From contig JADQBA010000032.1 of NCBI GenBank assembly GCA_016903675.1, positions 1 to 64,000 on the forward strand: a stretch of 64,000 bases of DNA, read 5' to 3'. This document shows, one piece after another, positions 23,024 to 33,597 of the stretch. Numbering within the stretch: position 1 is the stretch's first letter; the number at the start of each line of letters is the position of its first letter. The position numbers were made by a program, and so were the translations under genes. The notes under the pieces were generated by a model. The model was not told the DNA's origin, made no database searches, and saw only the letters and a list, made by a program, of their open reading frames with translations. Source of the stretch: Stigonema ocellatum SAG 48.90 = DSM 106950 (lineage in GTDB: Bacteria > Cyanobacteriota > Cyanobacteriia > Cyanobacteriales > Nostocaceae).

Positions 23024-24601
23024 ATGATCTACTGTCTGAATCCCAATTGCCCAAAGCCTGAAAATCCAGATGAGACAAATTTCTGTCTACATTGTGGAAC
23101 CGGTTTAGTGCGGCTATTAAGGGGTCGCTACCGTATTATCGAACCATTGGGTGGTGGTGAATTTGGTCACACTTATCTAGCAGAGGATCTAGACAAGCTG
23201 AATGAGCGTTGTATAGTCAAGCAACTAACACCAGGAGTTCAAGATAGCGAGGCACTCCAGAAGGCAACTGAGTTGTTTGAGCAAGAAGCACGGCGTTTAC
23301 AACAGCTAGGATTGCATCCCCAAATTCCTACGTTATATGCCTCCTTCAAAGAAAATAACCACTTTTATTTGGTGCAGGAATTTGTTGAAGGTGAAAACCT
23401 GCTACAAGAATTGGTACAACAGGGAACGTTTAATGAGGTAAAAATTCGCGAACTGTTAAATGATTTGTTACCCATTCTCCACTTTGTGCATTCTCAGCAG
23501 GTGATTCATCAGGATATAAAGCCAGAAAACCTGATACGCCGTCAACGCGATCGCAAATTGGTACTCATTGAATTTGGAGCAACAAAACAGGTAGCAACAG
23601 CCATAGGTACATCAGGGAGAATTATCGGCTCCTTTGGCTATGGACCCGTAGAACAAATGCAAGAGGGTAACGCTTATCCCTCAACTGATTTGTACAGTTT
23701 AGGTGCTACTTGCTTTCATCTGCTGACTCAAATGAATCCCAAGTCACTGTGGGAAGCGCAGGGATATGGTTGGGTTCAGGGTTGGCAGCAACATTTGAAG
23801 TATCCAATTAGTCATGAGTTGGAACAGGTACTGAGCAAATTACTGCAAATAGACCATACTCAGCGCTATCAATCCGCATCTGAAGTCGTTCCGGATTTGG
23901 ATTTGAATCAAAAGCAACAACCAACTACCACTGTACCCCCAAACTTCTCTGTAAAACAGCCACCACGACTCCAGCTACCACAATGGAAAATTGGAGCAGG
24001 GTTGACTGTAATAGCAATTGGGATTGCAATCAACCTGACTCGAATGATCCCCAATACCTCTCCTCCTCCTTCCCCATCACCAAAACCTTCGCAATCTACT
24101 CCCACTGAGCCACCAAAAGATTCTCAACCTACTCCCACTGAGTCACCAATCCCCACATACCTCCAAAACCTAGATAGTACTCTCAAAGATAGGAAGTGGA
24201 AAGAAGCCAGCACAGAAACATTTGCTGTCATGCTCAAATTGGCTGGAAGAACAAACCAAGGTTGGCTGGACTCCACATCTCTCAACAATTTCTCCTGCTC
24301 AAACCTCAAAGAAATTGACCAGCTTTGGGTAAAACACTCAGATGGAATTTTTGGCTTCAGCGTCCAAAAACGCATTTACTTGGCTACAGGAAATAGACTG
24401 GGGACGGTGGGTGAAACTGACTCACAAGAATGGGACAACTTTGCCAATAGCGTAGGATGGAAAGATGGAAATTTTGATTCAAACCTCATTACTACTAAGG
24501 GACATTTCCCTTTTTTTCGTAGAGGTAACACTAATCAGATTGTCAAAAACATCAATCAGATTCTTTTCACACACTGTGACAGAATAATTACTAATTCGTA
24601 A
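23024..24601 (+). CDS. Zinc-ribbon Ser/Thr kinase with GUN4-like C-terminus and altered DFG
   Basis: The 525-residue protein starts with a zinc ribbon (CLNPNCP and FCLHCG, Cys 4, 9, 21, 24). The kinase domain has a glycine loop GGGEFGHTY, Lys in CIVKQL, and HQDIKPEN. The Mg-binding motif reads LIEFGATK, so the usual DFG Asp (near residue 183) is Glu. A membrane segment (IGAGLTVIAIGIAINLTRMI), a Pro/Ser/Thr linker, and a GUN4-like domain (LKDRKWKEASTETFAVMLKL and GHFPFFRRG) follow. GUN4 domains bind porphyrins in chlorophyll synthesis control. The last residues (ITNS) and the stop come from a repeat element. Confidence 0.88.
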   Translation: MIYCLNPNCPKPENPDETNFCLHCGTGLVRLLRGRYRIIEPLGGGEFGHTYLAEDLDKLNERCIVKQLTPGVQDSEALQKATELFEQEARRLQQLGLHPQIPTLYASFKENNHFYLVQEFVEGENLLQELVQQGTFNEVKIRELLNDLLPILHFVHSQQVIHQDIKPENLIRRQRDRKLVLIEFGATKQVATAIGTSGRIIGSFGYGPVEQMQEGNAYPSTDLYSLGATCFHLLTQMNPKSLWEAQGYGWVQGWQQHLKYPISHELEQVLSKLLQIDHTQRYQSASEVVPDLDLNQKQQPTTTVPPNFSVKQPPRLQLPQWKIGAGLTVIAIGIAINLTRMIPNTSPPPSPSPKPSQSTPTEPPKDSQPTPTESPIPTYLQNLDSTLKDRKWKEASTETFAVMLKLAGRTNQGWLDSTSLNNFSCSNLKEIDQLWVKHSDGIFGFSVQKRIYLATGNRLGTVGETDSQEWDNFANSVGWKDGNFDSNLITTKGHFPFFRRGNTNQIVKNINQILFTHCDRIITNS

Positions 24602-24733
24602 TTCGTAATTAATAAATTAAGGGGCAGAGCAACTTAATTTATTAATGAAAAAATAAATAAATGCATCATCAATATTCAAGCCCCTGCATTTATGCATGGG
24701 GTAATAATTACGAATTACGAATTACGAATTATG
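24590..24733. repeat. MITE-like palindromic repeat (AATTCGTAATT family)
   Basis: The termini are ACTAATTCGTAATTCGTAAT and TAATTACGAATTACGAATTA. Inside are AAATTAAGGGGCAGAGCAAC and GCATTTATGCATGGGGTAAT. It overlaps the end of the kinase gene and supplies its stop codon. Confidence 0.8.
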
Positions 24734-25110
24734 TTGACTTTTAATATAGGAATCATATTTGATTTTTGAAATATACGTAGGGTGGGCACTGCCCACCAGA
24801 TTCGGGTTGTCGTGGGCAGTGCCCACCCTACACTACTTAAAATTTTTCATGAATGATTTAGGATTCCTATATCAACTCATTCACTGATGTTTACAAAAAT
24901 AGGGTGTAAAGGGTAGCTGACCAGAGTGCACCTCCCTTGCGGGAGGGTTGGTGGGCAGTGCCCACCCTACGCAATAATAAGGGTTTTAGGCTGCTTTTTT
25001 TGCAATAAGATGATGGTGCAAGATATGAGCCTCTTGCTATCCCGCTGGGGGCGATGCCTTCGGCAAGCCGCAGGCAAGAAACGCGCAACTACGTGCCTTA
25101 TCAAAGCGCG
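24734..25110. other. Intergenic repeats with GGTGGGCAGTGCCCACC palindromes
   Basis: GTAGGGTGGGCACTGCCCAC and its complement form an inverted pair at about 24,778-24,833. A third copy lies at 24,948-24,971. The rest holds a CCTTCGGCAAGCCGCAGGC-like hairpin at 25,055-25,078. No gene is supported. Confidence 0.5.
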
Positions 25111-25141
25111 AAAACCTGGTCAAAGGGGACCAGGTTTTTTT
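25111..25141 (+). terminator. Strong intrinsic terminator without an adjacent gene
   Basis: AACCTGGTC and GACCAGGTT form a 9-bp perfect stem with a CAAAGGG-type loop, followed by a run of seven T. The nearest plus-strand gene end is about 500 bases away, so it may end an unannotated small RNA. Confidence 0.7.
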
Positions 25142-25470
25142 AAAGCGATTAAGATTTCGAGTGGTAAAACTAAAAAAATACAAAGATTCAACAACTAAGG
25201 TGAACAGGACTATCAACAAACGTCAGCATATTCATGTTTTTCCGCTGTGGGATCTGGCGATCGCCTTCTTACTCTTGGCGTTGTGCCACTTGATGGTGCT
25301 ATGCTGAGATTTGCTTGGGCTGATGACAGGGAGACATCAGGTCATTTGCCCTTTGGGGGTTGGTTGTGTCTTAAAGATGTCCTACTTATTAAGTTATCAC
25401 CGTAATGAGAAGTAGCAATCTTTTGTTTACTGATGTTTACAAGTTGTTGAACTTCTTCATGTTGCTGAAA
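25142..25470. other. Intergenic stretch, nothing recognised
   Basis: AT-rich spacer before the convergent aldo/keto reductase gene. It contains short repeats of TTTACTGATGTTTACAA also seen near 24,880, but no gene, hairpin or RNA that I can support. Confidence 0.4.
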
Positions 25471-26433
25471 TTAACCCCACTCCCACATAACTGGACTATC
25501 GTCTAGATGGTCGGTAACGATACGCCCAATGGCGTCAATTTCTTGAAGTTCAGCAGCAGAAAGTTGGACAGAAGCCGCTTGTGCGTTTGATGTTGCTTGT
25601 TCGGCATGACGCGCACCTGCGATCGCCTGAGTTTGGGGTTGGGCTATTAACCACGCCAGGGCTAATTGGGCAAGAGTACACTGATGGCGATCGGCAATTG
25701 GGCGAAGTTTTTCCAAAGCTTGTTGGGCGCGTTCGTAGTTTTCTCCCTGAAACAGCTTATTCTTAGCACGGTTATCTTGTGGGTCAAATTTATGACCTAG
25801 TTCAAATTTCCCTGTCAACAATCCCTGAGCTAAAGGCGAGTACGCAAGAATAGAAATGTTATTTTCAATACAATAGGGCGTTGCATCTTTTTCCACCTGT
25901 CGCCAAAACAGAGAGTAAGGAGGTTGTAAGCTATCAATACGTCCGTACCTTGCGGCTTCTTCGAGTTGAGCACGAGAAAAATTGGAAACTCCTATTGCCC
26001 GAATTTTCCCTTGCTCTTTCAGGTGGTTTAAAGCGCTCATTGTCTCCTCTATGGGCACAATTTCATTCTTGAAAGAGCCAGAGGGCCAATGGATTTGGTA
26101 AAGGTCGATGTGGTCGGTTTTGAGGTTTTTCAGGGAGCGATCGCAAGCTTCAATCACCTGATCATACTTGAGATGGTTGACAAAAACTTTTGTGGCATAC
26201 TCCACAGAGTCACGCACATCAGATAGAGCTTCCGCAACAATTTGCTCAGAGTGTCCTTCACCATAAACCTCGGCAGTATCAATGGTGGTAATCCCAGCTT
26301 CAAACGCTGCCCGGATGGCTTTAATCGAATCCGCATCCTCAATTCCCACCCACATTTTTTTACCTGCTTGCCAAGTTCCCATCAAGATGGGTGTGATTTC
26401 CACGTCCGATTTACCTAAGCGTCGCTTGAACAT
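25471..26433 (-). CDS. Aldo/keto reductase
   Basis: The 320-residue protein has the TIM-barrel aldo/keto reductase pattern. The start is FKRRLGKSDVEITPILMGTW. The catalytic Asp and Tyr are in TIDTAEVYGEG (near residues 52-57), Lys is in YATKVFV, and His is in DLYQIHWPSG. GVSNFSRAQLEEA and YSPLAQGLLTGKF follow, with the cofactor-binding loop near IAGARHAEQ. It uses NADPH to reduce aldehydes or ketones. The physiological substrate cannot be told from sequence. It stands alone on the minus strand. Confidence 0.9.
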   Translation of the reverse strand: MFKRRLGKSDVEITPILMGTWQAGKKMWVGIEDADSIKAIRAAFEAGITTIDTAEVYGEGHSEQIVAEALSDVRDSVEYATKVFVNHLKYDQVIEACDRSLKNLKTDHIDLYQIHWPSGSFKNEIVPIEETMSALNHLKEQGKIRAIGVSNFSRAQLEEAARYGRIDSLQPPYSLFWRQVEKDATPYCIENNISILAYSPLAQGLLTGKFELGHKFDPQDNRAKNKLFQGENYERAQQALEKLRPIADRHQCTLAQLALAWLIAQPQTQAIAGARHAEQATSNAQAASVQLSAAELQEIDAIGRIVTDHLDDSPVMWEWG

Positions 26434-26952
26434 ACTTAAATCCTTACTGAACTACCGACACCGTAACTTGACTCAGGTCAGTGTAGGCTTCTTCCATCCT
26501 ATCAGTGAAGTTTTGAGACGCAAAAATCTCTCTGGCAAAAGCAGCAAGCTAACCGAAGGCGTATTTGTGCAATTGCCACGAAAATAGAGAATTGGTGAAA
26601 GAATTGACGCTCGTGACGTAATGGGGTGAAGATAAAAGGATTAGACCTCTGGCCAAAGTACTAGGCGACTCTGATGTCGCCTGATTCCCCTTCTTTTCCC
26701 CGTAAACGGGGAAAATACAGCGGGTGCGGAGGAGGACTGATTCATAAATATTAGAGCCTGCGTGGGCAGGCTTTGTTTATCTAACAGATATACAGGCTTC
26801 AAACAGTAAGAAGTTTGAGTGGCGGCTTAGGTCGTTATCATTAGCTTCTTACGGAGCAAGGATTAAAACTTCAGTCAGTCTGTACTGACTAGAACACAAC
26901 CAGTAAATGAGTCCAAGCAGTCTATTGTTCAAAAAAGTAAGTTCAGTGAGGA
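26434..26952 (+). promoter_or_regulatory. Leader region with several hairpins upstream of ftrV
   Basis: The 519-base region upstream of ftrV contains AGGCGACTCTGATGTCGCCT (26,662-26,681), TTTTCCCCGTAAACGGGGAA (26,695-26,714) and AGCCTGCGTGGGCAGGCTTT (26,755-26,774, then GTTT). The last resembles a terminator or attenuator. Whether these form a leader RNA or a separate small RNA is unknown. Confidence 0.4.
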
Positions 26953-27225
26953 ATGGCTGTGGAGACACTTAAGGAAAAGCAGAAGCTAGGTGTAAATGTT
27001 GATATGAAAATTGGCGATCGCGTCCGTGTTAAAGATTCCGTAGTAGTTTACCATCATCCAGAGCATCGTGGTAAGGCTTTTGACCTCAAAGGCACAGAAG
27101 GTGACGTGACGGGTATTGTCACTCAATGGCAAGGTCGTCCTGTTAGCGCTAACTTCCCCATTCAAGTCCAGTTTAGTAAAAAATTTAAAGCCCACTTACG
27201 TGAGAATGAGTTAGAACTGATCTAA
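26953..27225 (+). CDS. ftrV: Ferredoxin-thioredoxin reductase, variable chain
   Basis: The 90-residue protein has the SH3-like fold signature of the variable subunit: MKIGDRVRVKDSVVVYHHPE, then IVTQWQGRPVSANFPIQVQF, and KKFKAHLRENELELI. It pairs with the catalytic FeS chain to pass electrons from ferredoxin to thioredoxin in light-dependent redox control. A second possible start is the ATG at MKIGDR, 18 residues in. The first ATG adds a short charged tail common in filamentous cyanobacteria. GTGAGGAATGG gives a plausible ribosome site. Confidence 0.92.
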   Translation: MAVETLKEKQKLGVNVDMKIGDRVRVKDSVVVYHHPEHRGKAFDLKGTEGDVTGIVTQWQGRPVSANFPIQVQFSKKFKAHLRENELELI

Positions 27226-27233
27226 ATCCCTCT

Positions 27234-27452
27234 TTAGCGGCGAAACCACCGAAAAATATTCACTTCGCCGCGCATTCTTTCTAGCTCTTGACGATGGCTT
27301 TCTGCTGTGGTATGATACCACTCACAATGACGCTTGAATTCAGACCGTACCTGAACTTCCTGATAAAACTGGTGGCTTGTTTGATAGGCAGCAAAGGTTT
27401 CCTCAGCTTGGGGTTGAGGAGAAATAATAATATGCGGTAAATTTTTAGACAT
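27234..27452 (-). CDS. Conserved small hypothetical protein next to ftrV
   Basis: The start MSKNLPHIIISPQPQAEETF at 27,452 gives 72 residues. A longer frame begins in repeat sequence and is not preferred. The protein is charged, with QVRSEFKRHCEWYHTTAESH and a C-terminal IFRWFRR. It has no membrane segment. It converges on ftrV with only 8 bases between stops. I do not know its function. Confidence 0.65.
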   Translation of the reverse strand: MSKNLPHIIISPQPQAEETFAAYQTSHQFYQEVQVRSEFKRHCEWYHTTAESHRQELERMRGEVNIFRWFRR

Positions 27453-27474
27453 AATTTCCACAAAGTTAGGGAGA

Positions 27475-27648
27475 AAGTTAGGAGTTAGGAGTGACAAAGA
27501 AAGTTAGGAGTTAGGAGTTAGGAGTGAGGAATAATCATGAAGTTCCTTATTCATTATTACTTAATAAATATAATAAATAACTCCTAACTCCTAACTCCTC
27601 ACTCCTAACTCTATTCCTCACTCCTAACTCCTAACTCCTCACTCCTCT
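27475..27648. repeat. Tandem TTAGGAG / CTCCTAA repeat array, inverted arms
   Basis: Units of TTAGGAG (or TGAGGAA) at 27,475-27,532 face complementary CTCCTAA units at 27,580-27,645. The AT-rich centre forms the loop. The array could form a long hairpin in the transcript. A similar array lies at 61,146-61,250. Confidence 0.75.
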
Positions 27649-28443
27649 TCACAACCAACCGCGCCAGTGGTATACAATAATACCAATGTACTCTTTGACA
27701 GCGGCAGTAAAATGATTGATATTGTCTAGATTAGGAAACAAATTCAAAATCAGGGCTTTGGGAGTGATGGCAAATTCTTTGATGTCACTCTCAGTGAGGA
27801 TAAAGTCAGTAGGTGTAGGAATGGCATCAATACCAAGATGCTTGAAAATAAGGAGCGATCGCGGCATGTGGATTGCGGAAGTCACAAGCAATATGCGATG
27901 AATGCCACGAGACTCTAGAATTTTCTTGACGTTCACCCCATTTTCATAGGTGTTGCGGGAGTTAGATTCTTGTATAAGAGCCTCTTTTGGTATACCAAAA
28001 GAGGTGAGAATGGTTGCCATATCCGCTGACTCTGGGGAACCTATGCCATACCAATCGATGCGACCACCACTAAGAATAATGAAAGGAGCTTTTTTTTGGC
28101 GGTAGAGTTGACCAGCATAAATGACACGACCACCATGTTCATTGACATCTACAGTTCGTCTTGGTGGAAGAGCTGGTTTGGTTGCACCACCTAAAACTAC
28201 AATGGCTTCTGCATTTGGGATTTCGCCAGATGGGATATTTTGCCATTCCAGCGATCGCAGAAGGGAGTTAGCAACCCAGCTATTACTGGTCAATAACAAC
28301 ACAATGAGTGCCACCGAGATGGCGATCGCCGCCCTCCGTGGTCGTTTCCTCCATAACATGACCAGTGCGAAGAGCAAACTAATGCAGGTTAGTCCCAACG
28401 GGTAAAAAAACTGCGGTAGCAACTTAGAGAGATATAAAAACAT
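27649..28443 (-). CDS. YdcF/ElyC-family membrane protein (DUF218)
   Basis: The 264-residue protein has two N-terminal membrane segments (FFYPLGLTCISLLFALVMLW and AAIAISVALIVLLLTSNSWV). The DUF218 domain follows: EAIVVLGGAT near 88, FIILSGG near 123, ESNSRNTYENGVN near 165, and LLVTSAIHMPRSLLIF near 188. In enterobacteria related proteins influence envelope or vancomycin tolerance, but no reaction is firmly known. The start ATG is followed directly by a hydrophobic stretch. It is the last in a row of minus-strand genes. Confidence 0.85.
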   Translation of the reverse strand: MFLYLSKLLPQFFYPLGLTCISLLFALVMLWRKRPRRAAIAISVALIVLLLTSNSWVANSLLRSLEWQNIPSGEIPNAEAIVVLGGATKPALPPRRTVDVNEHGGRVIYAGQLYRQKKAPFIILSGGRIDWYGIGSPESADMATILTSFGIPKEALIQESNSRNTYENGVNVKKILESRGIHRILLVTSAIHMPRSLLIFKHLGIDAIPTPTDFILTESDIKEFAITPKALILNLFPNLDNINHFTAAVKEYIGIIVYHWRGWL

Positions 28444-28592
28444 AAGAGTTGGTGGTTAGTGGTTGGTGGTTGGTTGGTTGATGGTTGGTGGTTGGTGGTT
28501 GGTGGTTGGTTGGGTTTTCTACTAACAACAAACACCTAACAACAAACACCTAACAACAAACACCTAACAACAAACAACAAACAACAAACCAA
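28444..28592. repeat. Tandem GGTTGGTGGTT / ACAACAAACACCTA arrays
   Basis: A GT-rich array (units of GGTTGGTGGTT) at 28,450-28,512 is followed by an AC-rich array (AACAACAAACACCTA) at 28,525-28,588. The two could pair as an imperfect hairpin. No gene is here. Confidence 0.75.
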
Positions 28593-28594
28593 TA

Positions 28595-29110
28595 TTATTT
28601 TTTCCAAAACCTAAAACTGGGGAATCCGGGGGCGCGACGGTAGCGGCGAGTGGTTCGTCTTTTGGCGCGACGTCTAGTACTTCCTGTCTCATTTATCTCG
28701 GCTTCCATGTCTTCTGAAAGTTTATCTGGGAGTTGAGTTCTAGATTCTTCCCTGCTTTTCCACCAAGCAATAGTCCAACCTCCAGCAACACCAGCGATAC
28801 CACTGAGGAAGATACTCATGGATGGTTGATACCCCAAAAGCGCAAAGCCAAGTAAGAAAAATAACCAGTATTTCAGTCCGGCATCAATACCCTCAGAGGA
28901 AGCTACAGCTTGAGACTGGGGATTAGTGGTGGTTGCCGTTGTAAACCAGCCTAAGGCTACACCACCCAATACACCCAAAAAGATGCTCAGGGATGCGTTC
29001 CCCAACGTCATCCCAAACACCAGTGATAGAAATAACCCAAACAGCAGTTGAGTTAGGAAGTTTCCGGAAAAGGACACGGAAAACAGAGAGTTTTTCTTTG
29101 GTTCTGCCAT
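28595..29110 (-). CDS. Hypothetical membrane protein with Arg-rich tail
   Basis: The 171-residue protein has about four membrane segments: LTQLLFGLFLSLVFGMTLG, LSIFLGVLGGVALGWF, YWLFFLLGFALLGY and SIFLSGIAGVAGGWTIAWW. It ends in a basic tail (TRRRAKRRTTRRYRRAPGF). The tail would be cytosolic and could bind RNA or acidic lipids. It starts MAEPKKNSLFSVSFSGN. I recognise no family. It is followed by the YdcF-like gene on the same strand, with a repeat array between. Confidence 0.7.
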   Translation of the reverse strand: MAEPKKNSLFSVSFSGNFLTQLLFGLFLSLVFGMTLGNASLSIFLGVLGGVALGWFTTATTTNPQSQAVASSEGIDAGLKYWLFFLLGFALLGYQPSMSIFLSGIAGVAGGWTIAWWKSREESRTQLPDKLSEDMEAEINETGSTRRRAKRRTTRRYRRAPGFPSFRFWKK

Positions 29111-29139
29111 AAGGTGAAAACTATTGGGGAATGACCGAA

Positions 29140-29283
29140 TAATTCGTAATTCGTAATTCGTAATTCGTAATTAATAAATTTAGGGTACAAGCCCCTTAAC
29201 TTTTTAATGATAAAATAAATAAATGCGAATGCATCACTATTCAAGACCCTGCATTTATGCAGGGGGTAATAATTACGAATTGT
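29140..29283. repeat. MITE-like palindromic repeat (AATTCGTAATT family)
   Basis: The left end is AATAATTCGTAATTCGTAAT (repeated units) and the right end is GGTAATAATTACGAATTG. The centre contains CCCTGCATTTATGCAGGGGG. It gives the stop codon to the convergent gene at 29,273-30,826. Confidence 0.8.
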
Positions 29284-30826
29284 TGCGAAGCAACTTGGTC
29301 TCCTTTAATTGTGCATCTAGTGGTTGAGTTGTGTCCAAAATCTTGACTCTTGGTTTTTCTTTCTCGGTGAAAGCTTCAGCTTGTGCGGTTTGTGATGCCA
29401 GTAAATCAGCAGTAGCATCAGCAATATCACCAGTGCGATTTTCTAGTCGCTGTTTCAAAACCTCAAGTGGTGCCGTACAGTGGATAATGTCAAAGGGAAG
29501 TTGGTGTTCCGTAGCGAGGGCAAGAGCCTGCTCCCGCAACGCCTGTCGGTCGTACTTAGCATCCAAAATCACAGGAAAACCAATATTTGCCAGCAGAATT
29601 CCCAAATCTAACAGCCGTGCATAAGTCTTCTGGGTCATTTCTGCTGTGTACAAATCATCACCACCACGTTCCGACAAGGGAATTCCCCCCAGATGTTTCC
29701 GCACTGCATCCGAACGAACATGAATTGCTCCCAGTTTACGAGCTAAGTAACGCGCCGTGGTACTCTTACCAGAACCCGACAACCCCGACATCAAAATCAA
29801 TTGCCCTTCACGAGGCTTTGTATAATCCCAAGCTTGCTTGTAGTAAGCCGCCGCCGTTTTTGCCGCCTCTTCCTTCTCGTCGCTTGGGATACCTGGGTCA
29901 TCTAACAAAAACGAACCCACCTTTGCGCGGACATAAGCCTGACGGCTCAAATACAAAGGCAGCACCTGCAAACCTTCCCAATCACCAGTTTGCTCAACAT
30001 AGGTATTCAAAAACGCATTACCCAAATCTTTACTGTGGCGTGCTTCCAAATCCATCACCGTAAACGCCACATCGTACATCACATCGACAAAGCGAAAAGG
30101 CTCATTAAACTCAATGCAATCAAACACCAAAGTTTTGTCTTGCCACAGACAAATATTTCTCAGGTGCAAGTCCCCATGACATTCCCGAATATGGTTATTT
30201 TCAATTCTACTTGCAAATAGTTCTGGACGTTCCGCAAAAAAGCGATCGGTGTATGCTTTAGTTTCCTCAAAATGAGCCTGGGTCTGGGGACCACCGATAT
30301 ACTTCATCGTTTGCTCGTAATTCTCATCAATGGCAGCCCGCACTTGCGGCACTTCTCCAAAGCTTTTAATGTAATCATTCGTCTCAGTGTTAGCATGGTA
30401 TTGAGCCACCACCCGTCCCAACTCTTCTATGTGTGCCTCCGTTAACTTACCTTGCTCAAACATCGAGCTAAACAGCGCCTCCTGAGGAAACTGACGCATT
30501 TTTAACACATATTCCACAGCCTCTCCCGTTCCCCCTAGTTGGTACTCATCCCCCACCAGAGTTACAGGTAACACCTCCAAATAAAGTTGAGATGCTCCCC
30601 GCTGATTCAAGCGCAACTCTTCATGACAAAAATGTTGCCGCTTTTCCAACGACGAGAAGTCTAAAAAGCCAAAATTCACTGGCTTCTTCACCTTATAGGC
30701 AAAATCTCCAGTTAACAGCACATAAGAAATGTGTGTCTGAATTAACTGAATCGGTGAACGTACAGCATGAGGATAAAACCCAGGCTGCAACATCTGCTGA
30801 ATAATAGCTGGAACAGAAACTGCCAT
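29273..30826 (-). CDS. APH-like phosphotransferase fused to a P-loop kinase domain
   Basis: The ATG at 30,826 has AGAGGAGG seven bases upstream, giving 517 residues. A longer frame lacks a ribosome site. The N-terminal half is phosphotransferase-like, with HGDLHLRNICLW (near residue 235) and LVFDCIEF supplying the catalytic and metal residues. The C-terminal part has a P-loop, LILMSGLSGSGKSTTARYLA (near 345), and resembles AAA/zeta-type nucleotide kinases. This fusion is common in cyanobacteria, but its substrate is unknown. The protein ends LLRNNS, where NNS and the stop come from a MITE end. Confidence 0.85.
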   Translation of the reverse strand: MAVSVPAIIQQMLQPGFYPHAVRSPIQLIQTHISYVLLTGDFAYKVKKPVNFGFLDFSSLEKRQHFCHEELRLNQRGASQLYLEVLPVTLVGDEYQLGGTGEAVEYVLKMRQFPQEALFSSMFEQGKLTEAHIEELGRVVAQYHANTETNDYIKSFGEVPQVRAAIDENYEQTMKYIGGPQTQAHFEETKAYTDRFFAERPELFASRIENNHIRECHGDLHLRNICLWQDKTLVFDCIEFNEPFRFVDVMYDVAFTVMDLEARHSKDLGNAFLNTYVEQTGDWEGLQVLPLYLSRQAYVRAKVGSFLLDDPGIPSDEKEEAAKTAAAYYKQAWDYTKPREGQLILMSGLSGSGKSTTARYLARKLGAIHVRSDAVRKHLGGIPLSERGGDDLYTAEMTQKTYARLLDLGILLANIGFPVILDAKYDRQALREQALALATEHQLPFDIIHCTAPLEVLKQRLENRTGDIADATADLLASQTAQAEAFTEKEKPRVKILDTTQPLDAQLKETKLLRNNS

Positions 30827-30851
30827 CTTTCCTCCTCTGCGGTTCAAATAT

Positions 30852-30880
30852 AAAAAAAACCAGAGGATTACCTCTGGTTT
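30852..30880 (-). terminator. Intrinsic terminator of rplY
   Basis: On the minus strand AACCAGAGG, a TAAT loop and CCTCTGGTT are followed by seven T. It lies 21 bases after the rplY stop and before the next minus-strand gene. Confidence 0.85.
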
Positions 30881-30901
30881 CAACGGTAACTATAACAAAC
30901 T

Positions 30902-31501
30902 TTAAGTAGCTTCAGACCCTGATTCTGTTTGTGTATCAGAACTTCCTCGCGACTGTAAAATTGTCACAACCACTTGCCCAGGCTCACCTTGAAATACCAC
31001 ACCCTCAGGCAAGACAATTTGATCAATATGCAAACTATCTCCCAGGTGCATGTCAGACACATCAATATTAATACTGTCTGGAATGTTTTCCGGGGAGCAA
31101 CGTACCTGCAATTGTGTTATTTGGGTGTCTAACACACCACCTTCTAGCTTCACACCCACAGGTTCTCCGACAAAATGTAGAGTGACTTCCACATCAGTGT
31201 CGCCGTGACCTGCGACAGCAAAAAAGCTGAGGTGGTAAGGGGTACGCTTCGCAGGATGAGTTTGAACTTCCCGCAGCAGGGTTTTCCCACGCCAAGGCAT
31301 ATCAGTAATGTTGAGATCAATCAAGGTGTTGTTAACCGAACCCCGCTTCAGCAGTTGCTCAACGACTTTAGCATCAAGGGCGATCGCAATTGACTCAGTA
31401 CCCTTATGACCATACAAATTTGCGGGGATTCTGCCAGAACGACGCAAAGCATTGGGCTTGCTGTTGTCTGGTCGCTTTTGACATTCGATTGTGAGGTCCA
31501 T
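30902..31501 (-). CDS. rplY: 50S ribosomal protein L25 (long CTC form)
   Basis: The start [20 protein letters not shown] at 31,501 gives 199 residues. A longer open frame upstream only reads the GGAGTGGGGAGTA array. The N-terminal 5S-rRNA-binding domain has [14 protein letters not shown] and [20 protein letters not shown]. The C-terminal TL5/CTC domain has [14 protein letters not shown] and [20 protein letters not shown]. It binds 5S rRNA in the large subunit. It lies downstream of purA on the same strand, separated by a repeat array. Confidence 0.93.
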   Translation of the reverse strand: MDLTIECQKRPDNSKPNALRRSGRIPANLYGHKGTESIAIALDAKVVEQLLKRGSVNNTLIDLNITDMPWRGKTLLREVQTHPAKRTPYHLSFFAVAGHGDTDVEVTLHFVGEPVGVKLEGGVLDTQITQLQVRCSPENIPDSINIDVSDMHLGDSLHIDQIVLPEGVVFQGEPGQVVVTILQSRGSSDTQTESGSEAT

Positions 31502-31511
31502 GATGTAGATA

Positions 31512-31705
<194 letters not shown>

Positions 31706-31706
31706 T

Positions 31707-33597
<1,891 letters not shown>

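Noticed and set aside
27475..27648. Regular short repeats that could suggest a CRISPR array
   Set aside because: The units are 7-bp tandem repeats without unique spacers, and the two arms are complementary. No cas gene is in the window.
29587..30063. 158-residue plus-strand open frame
   Set aside because: It is antisense to the phosphotransferase fusion, whose motifs are clear, and its composition (Pro, His, Asn) is not gene-like.
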